Shown: one piece after another, positions 35,199-42,141 of the stretch
How positions within the stretch are numbered: the stretch's first letter is position 1
How the letters are laid out: each line of letters begins with the position of its first letter
Source: Persephonella sp.
Lineage (GTDB): Bacteria; Aquificota; Aquificia; Aquificales; Hydrogenothermaceae
Direction: 5' to 3'
Length of the DNA: 43,971 nt
Assembly (NCBI GenBank): GCA_026987075.1
Contig: JALSNI010000034.1
Coordinates: 1 to 43,971, forward strand
Notes under the pieces: model-generated
The model's input: only the letters and a program-made list of their open reading frames with translations
The model's database searches: none
What the model was told of the DNA's origin: nothing
Translations under genes and position numbers: made by a program

Positions 35199-37112
35199 TT
35201 GCTCAAAAGGTTTTGGCTTTCCAAGGAAATAGCCTTGAGAATAATCTATACTAAGACTCTTTACTGTTTCATAAACATCTTCGTTGTGAACGAACTCTGC
35301 TATTGTCTGGATACCAAGCTTCTGGGCGAAACCCACAATAGTTTCAACAATAATCTGGGAGTAAATGTCTGAATCTATATTTTTTATCAGTGAAGAATCA
35401 ATCTTTATGTAATCAACATCTAATTTTAGAATGTATTCAAAGTTTGAGTATCCAGAGCCAAAATCGTCTATAGAAATCTTTCCACCTAAGTTTTTAACTT
35501 CCTTTATAAACCCAGATACTTCTTGAAAGTTTTCTATACCTTCTGATTCTAATATTTCAAAAACAACATTCCGGTTGTAGTTTTTGTTGGAGAGATACTC
35601 AAATATCAGCTCGGTAATCTCTCTGTTCTGTATGTCTTTTACAGACAGATTAATAGAAAAACCTTTATCTACATTCTTAAAATTTTCAAAGGATGTTTTT
35701 ATGACCCTTTTTGCTATTTCAGAGTATAATCTTGCCTTCTTGGATATCTCAAGGAATTCTGAAGGGGGTATAACTGTTCCATCTATATCAATCATTCTTA
35801 CTAATGATTCATATCTTTCAATTTCTCCTGTTGTATTATTAAAAATAGGCTGATAATAAACAACAATCTTGTTATTTTTTAATGCGTCCTTTATCTTTCT
35901 TGTTGTTAGGATATTTGTTTCATAAAGCTCTTTTATTTGAAGTTCTTCCCGATAATGAGCCACAGTTTTTTTATTTTCTTTTGCATATTTTAGAGCCATA
36001 TCTGCTTTGTTCAGTATATTGTGGTTTTCTAACGATATACCTGCTGTCAAACTTATGTGTATCTCGTTGTCCCTGTATATAACTGGATGTTCATTTATGT
36101 AATATATTATGCTGTTGATAATTCTTTCAAACTCCGGAGATTGTATAAATCTCAGAGATAATATACCAAACTCATCACCAGACAGCCTGTAAAGTCTAAA
36201 ACCTTTCTCTGGAAGGAGATTTTTTATTGTTTCTCCTAATGTTTTTAAGACAAAATCTCCAACCTGATAACCATAAAAATCGTTAATCTCTTTAAAGTCA
36301 TCTATGTTCAGTATTGCAAGTTTTGGGGATACAACATTTTTTATATCTTCTATCAATTTTATTCTGTTTGGAAGATTTGTAAGAGGGTCTGTATATAACC
36401 TTTTTTCTAATTCCTGGTTTAATTTTTTAAGTTCTTTTTCTCTTTTTATCAGGTCTGTTATGTCTCTTTTTATCCCTACGTAGTATTTGTCGTTACCTGA
36501 TGAGTCCTTTACAGCAAGGGCAACAATATCAAAGAACTTTTCTTCTCCTTTTTTGTCAATACTGCTTCCTAAAAATCTAATCCTTCCTTGTTTTGTGAGT
36601 TTTTCCCATACTTCTTCAGGGTTTTTTATTTTTAAAAATTCAGAAAAATGTTTACCTTTGATTTCTTCTATAGTATACCCTAACAGTTCTTCATTAGATT
36701 TGTTCTGGGCAACATATCTACCTTCCGAATCTACAATACCAATTGCGTCTAACGTGTTTTCAAAGATTGTTTTGTAAAGTCTTAAACTTTCTTCTTTTTG
36801 TTTTTGTTCTGATATATTTCTCAAAATAAGTAAGTATCCCTGTTTGCCTTCATCTAAGTCTACTATAGATACAAAAATGTGGTAATAAGTTTTTTGTCCA
36901 TTAAATAAAACGGCTGTTCTACCATTTAGGTGTTCAGGTTTTTCTTTTTTTAAAGAATCATAGATGTTTATTTTTTCTTCTGATGATGGTTCTATATGTA
37001 TTTTTTTTAATAGTTTATGGTTGTTGGAAAACAATACTTTTCCTTTATTGTCTAAGACAGCAATTATGTCAGGAATATTCATTAGAACATTTTTGAAAAT
37101 GCTGTTTTTCAT
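35187..37112 (-). CDS. PAS-PAS-GGDEF-EAL cyclic-di-GMP signalling protein
   Basis: A 641-residue protein with no clear membrane segment. An N-terminal PAS-like region (about 5-105) and a second PAS plus PAC (115-220) are followed by a linker helix, GGDEF (240-390) with SGDEF at 311-315, and EAL (405-640). The EAL signature reads ESL (435-437), but ILESEGIENF, IDDFGSGYSNFEYI, YIKIDSSLIKNI, AEFVHNEDVYE and SQGYFLGKP are preserved, so phosphodiesterase activity is likely. The SGDEF half may be an active or a GTP-sensing cyclase. Its ATG overlaps the upstream 76-residue gene by 4 bases. Confidence 0.93.
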   Translation of the reverse strand: MKNSIFKNVLMNIPDIIAVLDNKGKVLFSNNHKLLKKIHIEPSSEEKINIYDSLKKEKPEHLNGRTAVLFNGQKTYYHIFVSIVDLDEGKQGYLLILRNISEQKQKEESLRLYKTIFENTLDAIGIVDSEGRYVAQNKSNEELLGYTIEEIKGKHFSEFLKIKNPEEVWEKLTKQGRIRFLGSSIDKKGEEKFFDIVALAVKDSSGNDKYYVGIKRDITDLIKREKELKKLNQELEKRLYTDPLTNLPNRIKLIEDIKNVVSPKLAILNIDDFKEINDFYGYQVGDFVLKTLGETIKNLLPEKGFRLYRLSGDEFGILSLRFIQSPEFERIINSIIYYINEHPVIYRDNEIHISLTAGISLENHNILNKADMALKYAKENKKTVAHYREELQIKELYETNILTTRKIKDALKNNKIVVYYQPIFNNTTGEIERYESLVRMIDIDGTVIPPSEFLEISKKARLYSEIAKRVIKTSFENFKNVDKGFSINLSVKDIQNREITELIFEYLSNKNYNRNVVFEILESEGIENFQEVSGFIKEVKNLGGKISIDDFGSGYSNFEYILKLDVDYIKIDSSLIKNIDSDIYSQIIVETIVGFAQKLGIQTIAEFVHNEDVYETVKSLSIDYSQGYFLGKPKPFEQLFE

Positions 37113-37339
37113 AATTGATTTTTTTTGCTGATAGAGTATCTAATACTGTCAAACCAGTGAACTGCATCTTCTATGCTGTCAAACATCTTTCCGTAAAAAA
37201 CTGATTTTTCTCCAGGGGAGTCAGTAAAAAAAACCCACTGATAAGTTTCTCCATAAGGTTCTGAACTAACAGTTATTAACTCAACAGCAACAATTTTGTC
37301 TGGATTAAGATAGAGATTATCTTCAATCTCTATAAACAT
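37109..37339 (-). CDS. Unknown 76-residue protein
   Basis: A small soluble acidic and aromatic protein: IEIEDNLYLNPDKIVAVELI at the start, WVFFTDSPGEKSVFYGKMF in the middle, and a helical end DSIEDAVHWFDSIRYSI. The alternating beta strands plus one helix suggest a compact single domain resembling small regulatory or toxin-antitoxin-sized proteins, but I do not recognise a family. It has an AGGAG site, lies 9 bases after the upstream membrane gene and overlaps the GGDEF-EAL start by 4 bases, so it may act with that protein. Confidence 0.7.
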   Translation of the reverse strand: MFIEIEDNLYLNPDKIVAVELITVSSEPYGETYQWVFFTDSPGEKSVFYGKMFDSIEDAVHWFDSIRYSISKKNQL

Positions 37340-37348
37340 TATAAACTC

Positions 37349-37576
37349 CTATGCTAACTCTTCTTTTTCTTTTAACTCTTTTTTCTTTTTAATAAACCAC
37401 CTTATAGATGAATATAATAAAATTACTCCAACAATCAATCCTGAAAACAGTTTTGCCGTGAATGTGTCTACATTCCAGATTCTTACAGCTGAAAACCACA
37501 GGAAAACGTATATAAGATAAGAACCGTATAACATAAGAGCAACAGAAAAAGCTTCCCACAGAATTTTTGTAATCAT
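37349..37576 (-). CDS. Unknown 75-residue membrane protein
   Basis: Two hydrophobic segments, about residues 8-30 (FSVALMLYGSYLIYVFLWFSAV) and 43-60 (LFSGLIVGVILLYSSIRW), precede a strongly basic then acidic tail (KKKKELKEKEELA). A GAGG site sits 8 bases before the ATG. It is the first gene of a minus-strand unit that ends with the GGDEF-EAL protein. No family recognised. A small inner-membrane anchor or sensor component is a possible reading but unsupported. Confidence 0.7.
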   Translation of the reverse strand: MITKILWEAFSVALMLYGSYLIYVFLWFSAVRIWNVDTFTAKLFSGLIVGVILLYSSIRWFIKKKKELKEKEELA

Positions 37577-37603
37577 ACAGAAAACCTCATAAATTGTTAT
37601 TGT

Positions 37604-37619
37604 TATAATCTATTATAAT
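37604..37619. promoter_or_regulatory. Tandem TATAAT boxes between divergent units
   Basis: TATAAT occurs at 37604-37609 and at 37614-37619 on the plus strand, each preceded by T or AT and followed by C. On the minus strand the same bases read ATTATA, and TATAAT and TATAAC boxes are also present there. The 62-base gap separates the panC unit (plus) from the small membrane gene unit (minus). Good -10 boxes are visible but clear -35 boxes are not. From the second box, panC mRNA would have a very short leader. Confidence 0.4.
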
Positions 37620-37638
37620 CCATAGAAGGAGGTAAGTA

Positions 37639-38478
37639 TTGCTGATAAAAAAAATAAAAGATATGAAAAATATATCAAAAAAAGTAAAAGAAGAAGGAAA
37701 AACTATAGGTTTTGTTCCTACAATGGGTTACCTTCACGAAGGTCATCTATCTTTGATAAGATGCTCAAAAGAGGAAAATGACATAACAGTTGTGAGCATA
37801 TTTGTGAACCCTATACAGTTTGGAAAAAACGAAGATTTAGACAGATATCCCAGAGATTTAGAAAGGGATTTAAAGCTTTGCAAAAGAGAAGGGGTTGATT
37901 ACCTGTTTTGTCCCTCTGTAGAAGAGATGTATCCTGGGGGATTTTCAACGTATGTTGAAGTAGAAGGATTAACAGAAGGGCTTTGCGGAAGATACAGACC
38001 GAGACATTTTAGAGGCGTAACAACTGTTGTTATGAAGTTATTTAACATTGTGAAACCAGATAGAGCTTATTTTGGAAAAAAAGATTTTCAACAGCTAAAG
38101 GTTATTCAACGAATGGTTCAGGATATGAATATGGATATTGAGGTGATAGGATGTCCTATTGTTCGGGAAAAAGATGGATTAGCTCTTTCTTCCAGAAATA
38201 AATACCTCTCACAAGAAGAAAGAAAGTCAGCTGTAGCTTTATATAAAGCATTAATGAAGGGTAAAGAGCTGTTTAATAAAGGAGAAACAGACCCAAATAA
38301 AATAAAAAAAGAAATGGAAAAGATACTACTTTCTTATCCAGAGGTTAGAAAGGTGCAGTATATAGAGATAGTAAATTCAGAAACCTTAAAGCCTGTTGAA
38401 CATGTTAAAAAAGGAGATACTATTGCTGTTGCAGTTTTTGTTGGGGACACAAGATTGATAGACAACATACAGCTATGA
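37639..38478 (+). CDS. panC: Pantothenate synthetase
   Basis: A 279-residue enzyme that condenses D-pantoate with beta-alanine using ATP, the last step of pantothenate (vitamin B5) synthesis. It shows [18 protein letters not shown] with the HxGH site, [21 protein letters not shown], the lid [16 protein letters not shown], and [11 protein letters not shown]. The start is TTG 37639, with AAGGAGG about 6 bases upstream. No nearer ATG preserves the N-terminus. It is followed 8 bases later by moxR, with which it probably shares a transcript. Confidence 0.97.
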   Translation: MLIKKIKDMKNISKKVKEEGKTIGFVPTMGYLHEGHLSLIRCSKEENDITVVSIFVNPIQFGKNEDLDRYPRDLERDLKLCKREGVDYLFCPSVEEMYPGGFSTYVEVEGLTEGLCGRYRPRHFRGVTTVVMKLFNIVKPDRAYFGKKDFQQLKVIQRMVQDMNMDIEVIGCPIVREKDGLALSSRNKYLSQEERKSAVALYKALMKGKELFNKGETDPNKIKKEMEKILLSYPEVRKVQYIEIVNSETLKPVEHVKKGDTIAVAVFVGDTRLIDNIQL

Positions 38479-38486
38479 GGTGAATA

Positions 38487-39416
38487 ATGAAAGTTAGAAA
38501 CGAGAAAATAATCCATATATTGGATATATTATCCAAATTCCTTCAGGGGAAAGAGGAAGCTTTAAGACTGTCATTGATAACATTCTTTTCCAAAGGTCAT
38601 CTACTTATAGAAGATCTTCCCGGATTAGGTAAGACCACACTGGCTGTAGGTATCTCTAAAATAACAGGGCTTTCTTTTGGAAGAATACAGGCAACCAGTG
38701 ATTTACTTCCAACAGACATCACAGGTGTTTCTGTTTACAACAAGCAGACAGAAAAGTTTGAGTTCCATCCAGGACCAATTTTTAACAATGTAGTGCTTGT
38801 AGATGAGATTAACAGGGCTACGCCAAAAACCCAGAGTGCTCTTCTTGAAGCTATGGGAGAAAAACAGGTTACTGTAGATGGAGAAACCTATAAACTACCA
38901 AAGCCTTTTTTTGTTATAGCTACACAGAACCCTGTGGAGCAGTACGGAACCTTTCCCCTTCCTGAATCTCAGATGGACAGATTTATGATGAAGATTAGCA
39001 TCGGCTATCCGTCAAGAGAAGCAGAAAGAGAAATTATAAAGGGAGGTAGTAAAAGAGAAGAGCTATACGGTCTACAACCTGAAATGGACAAATCAGAAGT
39101 GGAAAAGATACAGGACGAGATAGAGCAGGTATACCTGTCTGATAAGATAATTGATTATGTATTGGATATAGCCCAGATAACCAGAAAGTCTAAATATTTT
39201 TCAGCAGGTCTTTCTATACGGGGAACATTAACGATTGTCAGGACGGCAAAAACAAATGCATACTTTAAGGGAAGAGATTTTGTTATACCTGAAGACATAA
39301 AAGAACTTTTGCCTTATACTGTTCCTCACAGAGTAATACTACATGAAACTTACGAAAACTCAAACGGCAAGGAGTTAGTGTTATCGGTTTTAAAAGAAAT
39401 ACCCGTTCCAGCTTAA
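38487..39416 (+). CDS. MoxR-family AAA+ ATPase
   Basis: A 309-residue AAA+ protein of the MoxR class, cytoplasmic chaperone-like ATPases that work with VWA or DUF58 proteins. Walker A EDLPGLGKTTL (GLGKT at 46-50), Walker B VVLVDEINRATPKTQSALLEAMGE, sensor 1 FVIATQNPVEQYGTFPLPESQMDRF and a C-terminal lid (SIRGTLTIVRTAK, VPHRVILHE) are intact. It ends in the usual LKEIPVPA. A DUF58 protein and a transglutaminase follow, the standard MoxR-DUF58-TGase trio of unclear function. Its last 28 bases overlap the DUF58 reading frame and contain a slippery heptamer. Confidence 0.93.
   Translation: MKVRNEKIIHILDILSKFLQGKEEALRLSLITFFSKGHLLIEDLPGLGKTTLAVGISKITGLSFGRIQATSDLLPTDITGVSVYNKQTEKFEFHPGPIFNNVVLVDEINRATPKTQSALLEAMGEKQVTVDGETYKLPKPFFVIATQNPVEQYGTFPLPESQMDRFMMKISIGYPSREAEREIIKGGSKREELYGLQPEMDKSEVEKIQDEIEQVYLSDKIIDYVLDIAQITRKSKYFSAGLSIRGTLTIVRTAKTNAYFKGRDFVIPEDIKELLPYTVPHRVILHETYENSNGKELVLSVLKEIPVPA
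39369..39395 (+). promoter_or_regulatory. Candidate -1 frameshift site (Shine-Dalgarno plus slippery heptamer) at end of moxR
   Basis: AAGGAG (39369-39374) is followed 14 bases later by T TTA AAA (39389-39395), set exactly in the moxR frame as T|TTA|AAA. A slip of one base back puts ribosomes in the DUF58 frame, which is open from 39347 and has no ATG, GTG or TTG before 39464. Bacterial -1 frameshift sites, such as dnaX, use the same combination of internal Shine-Dalgarno and heptamer. No strong downstream stem is obvious. The alternative is initiation at ATC 39383, 8 bases after AAGGAG. Confidence 0.45.
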
Positions 39417-40273
39417 TAAAAATTACAAAGGCAGGGTGGATTTTTATAGCTCTTACAGTTTTTTTGGGAATTGCTGCTGTCAATACAGGGAATAATCTCG
39501 TCTATCTTATAGAAGCTGCAATGCTCAGTTTTATGATTATATCAGGGATAATTGGGAAAAAGAATCTTGACAGATTAGAAATTAAAGTGAGATTTCCTGA
39601 TGAAATATTTGCAAACGTTGATTTTCCCATAGAATACAAAGTGAAAAATAATAAAAGGCTATTACCTTCTTTCCTGCTTATTTTAAATTTTGAAGGGAAA
39701 AAAATATTAATTCCTTTTATTGAAGCAGGAAAGGAGTATGCTGTTACTACACATTACAGGTTTACAAAAAGAGGCATGCTTGAAATTAAAAATCTCAGTA
39801 TATGCTCTGTTTTTCCTTTTGACTTTTTCGTCAGATGTGTAGTCTATACAGAATCTATTCCTGTAACAGTTTATCCTTATCCTAAAAGATGTAACATACT
39901 ACAGGAAAGTGTGGAAATTAAGAAAGGAAAATCATTAGAAGATGGTAAGAGAGTTGGTCTTTATGGAGAACTGATCTCTGTGAGAGATTATGCGAAGGGA
40001 GATTCTATTAAATGGATTCACTGGAAAGCTTCGGCAAAAACAGGGAAACTCAAAACAAAGGAATTTTCAGACCTTGGTGGTGAACCTGTTGTTGTAAATT
40101 TAGACCAGATTAAAGGTAGTTTAGAAGAAAGAATATCCTGTGCCACATATCTGATACTTGAACTTTATAAAAGAAATATACCATTTGGTCTGAAATACGA
40201 AAAAAAACTTATTAAACCTGAACACTCAAAAAAACAAAAAGTAAGAATATTGAGGATGCTTGCTCAGATATGA
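39383..40273 (+). CDS. DUF58 family protein with no canonical start codon
   Basis: The DUF58 fold is clear: KITKAGWIFIALTVFLGIAAVNTGNNLVYLI gives two N-terminal membrane segments (shown here only in part), and the signature VRDYAKGDSIKWIHWKASAKTGKL lies in the soluble vWA-like part. It is assumed to work with MoxR at the inner membrane. The conserved N-terminus lies before the first standard start (TTG 39464), yet the upstream open frame has no ATG, GTG or TTG. I list ATC 39383 (296 residues, AAGGAG 8 bases before), but -1 frameshifting from moxR would give a fusion of about 595 residues. The stop overlaps the next gene as ATGA. Confidence 0.8.
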   Translation: MGFKRNTRSSLIKITKAGWIFIALTVFLGIAAVNTGNNLVYLIEAAMLSFMIISGIIGKKNLDRLEIKVRFPDEIFANVDFPIEYKVKNNKRLLPSFLLILNFEGKKILIPFIEAGKEYAVTTHYRFTKRGMLEIKNLSICSVFPFDFFVRCVVYTESIPVTVYPYPKRCNILQESVEIKKGKSLEDGKRVGLYGELISVRDYAKGDSIKWIHWKASAKTGKLKTKEFSDLGGEPVVVNLDQIKGSLEERISCATYLILELYKRNIPFGLKYEKKLIKPEHSKKQKVRILRMLAQI

Positions 40274-42141
40274 TAAAAGTTAAAAAAGTCGTTTTTTTTA
40301 TCAGCTACATCATAGGACTTGTTGGATTTATTTCTGTTGCAAAGTATGTAAATCCCGTGTTTTCTCTTTCTTTCCTTGTTATGCTTTTAGTAGGGGGAAT
40401 ATCAGATTTCAAAAAAGGAAGATATTTACCAAGATTAATGCTTAACATTTTTTCTCTAATTGTTGTTCTGTTCTTAGCTGTGAGAGTTAGTTTAGAGAAT
40501 ATGGTTATCCCTGTGGTTGAAACCCTTCTTCTCCTTTTAGGAATAAAGTTTTTGGAGAAAAAAGAGTTTAGAGACTTTATGCAAATATATGTTATATCTA
40601 TATTTCTACTTGCAGGCTCTGCTCTTCTCAGTATAAACATAACTTTTATGCTCTACTTTTTTGTAATATTTTTTGGGGTTGTTATCTCTGTCATATTACT
40701 TACTTATTATTCTCAGGATAAAAATATATCCTTTGACAGGGAGACTTTCCGAAAGCTCATTTTGAATATATCCCTGATCCCTATTGCAGCAATTCCTGTT
40801 ACTGCTTTAATCTTTACTGTTTTACCAAGAACAGAGTATCCAGTGTTTAATTTTCTTAACACTTCAGGAAAGGGAAAAACAGGGTTTTCTGACACTGTTC
40901 AGTTAGGTGATGTTTCAGAAATTCAGGAAGATAGTGCAGTGGCTTTACGGATAAAAACTGATAAAAAGTTGGATTTAGAGAATACATATATAAGAGGTAT
41001 CACTCTTAACTTTTTTGACGGTAAAAGATGGTATAGAAGAAATCTGTATGAGACTTCTTTCGTCAAAGGAGGTGAAACTGTAGAGCAGGAAATTATTGTT
41101 GAGCCTACAGGAAACAGGTTTTTATTTGCGGTTGACGTTCCTGTAAAGATTTTCCGTAAAGATGTCAAGTTAGAAGGGGATAGAGTTTTTGTAAGTTATA
41201 GAAGGATTTTTTCCCGTGTAAAATACAGAGCTATTTCAAAATATGGAGGTTATATCGTTTCGTCTGATTTAAACATAAACGACTACTTACAGCTCCCTTC
41301 CCATTTAGATAAAAATATTGTGGAACTGGCAAGAAGATTAAAAGGGAAAAATGCAATTGAAACTGTTGTAAATGTGGTTAAATATTTAAAAAGAAACTAC
41401 CATTATACTCTTAAAAATTTAAGTGTTTCTAATAATCCCCTTTCCAGTTTTCTTTTTGAAAAGAAGGCAGGGAATTGTGAATTCTTTGCTTCTGCAGGAG
41501 CTGTTTTACTCAGGATAAATAAAATACCTACCCGTCTGGTGGCAGGATATAGAGGTGTAAGGTATAACGAGGTTGGAGATTATTATATTGTGCCTAACAG
41601 ATATGCCCACACATGGATAGAAGTTTACATTGATGGAAAATGGGTTAGATACGACCCAACCCCTTCTGTTCCTGTATCTAAAAATGATGGTAAAAATCCA
41701 ATTATAGATAGGATAAAAAAGATATTAGATGCTGTTGAATATGCTTACATAAATAGTATTGTTGACTTTAACGTGAAAAAACAGATAGCAACGTTCCAAT
41801 ACATTGGAAATATGTTTTATCATATAAAAAGTTTGTTTATTTATGGGATATATTTAGGCATTACAATTGTTATTTTATTCTTACTGTTTAAAGCATTACG
41901 CCAGTTTAGACTTCCCTATGAGAAAAAAGTTTTAAACATGTTTTTAAAGAAAATGGAGCAGTATGGTTATACGAAAAAAGAAAATGAAGGATTAGAAGAG
42001 TTTGTTGATAGAATAGATGAAAATAGGTTAAGGGAAAAAGCTCTCCAGTTTGTGGTGGCTTTTGAAAATGTTTATTACAGGGATAAAAAGATAGATAAAA
42101 ATGATTACAAAAGGTTAATTTCTATCATTAGAGATATCTGA
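40270..42141 (+). CDS. Membrane transglutaminase-like protein (DUF3488 + TGase core)
   Basis: A 623-residue protein. Residues 1-185 hold about six membrane segments (DUF3488/TgpA-like), followed by an extracytoplasmic part with a papain-fold transglutaminase core. The catalytic triad is visible: Cys403 in KKAGNCEFFASAG, His447 in NRYAHTWIEV and Asp462 in VRYDPTPS. A last membrane helix (about 536-557) precedes a cytoplasmic helical tail. Family members act as transglutaminases or proteases. The substrate here is unknown. Third member of the MoxR-DUF58-TGase set, coupled to DUF58 by an ATGA overlap. It ends with a 27-base convergent overlap. Confidence 0.92.
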   Translation: MIKVKKVVFFISYIIGLVGFISVAKYVNPVFSLSFLVMLLVGGISDFKKGRYLPRLMLNIFSLIVVLFLAVRVSLENMVIPVVETLLLLLGIKFLEKKEFRDFMQIYVISIFLLAGSALLSINITFMLYFFVIFFGVVISVILLTYYSQDKNISFDRETFRKLILNISLIPIAAIPVTALIFTVLPRTEYPVFNFLNTSGKGKTGFSDTVQLGDVSEIQEDSAVALRIKTDKKLDLENTYIRGITLNFFDGKRWYRRNLYETSFVKGGETVEQEIIVEPTGNRFLFAVDVPVKIFRKDVKLEGDRVFVSYRRIFSRVKYRAISKYGGYIVSSDLNINDYLQLPSHLDKNIVELARRLKGKNAIETVVNVVKYLKRNYHYTLKNLSVSNNPLSSFLFEKKAGNCEFFASAGAVLLRINKIPTRLVAGYRGVRYNEVGDYYIVPNRYAHTWIEVYIDGKWVRYDPTPSVPVSKNDGKNPIIDRIKKILDAVEYAYINSIVDFNVKKQIATFQYIGNMFYHIKSLFIYGIYLGITIVILFLLFKALRQFRLPYEKKVLNMFLKKMEQYGYTKKENEGLEEFVDRIDENRLREKALQFVVAFENVYYRDKKIDKNDYKRLISIIRDI

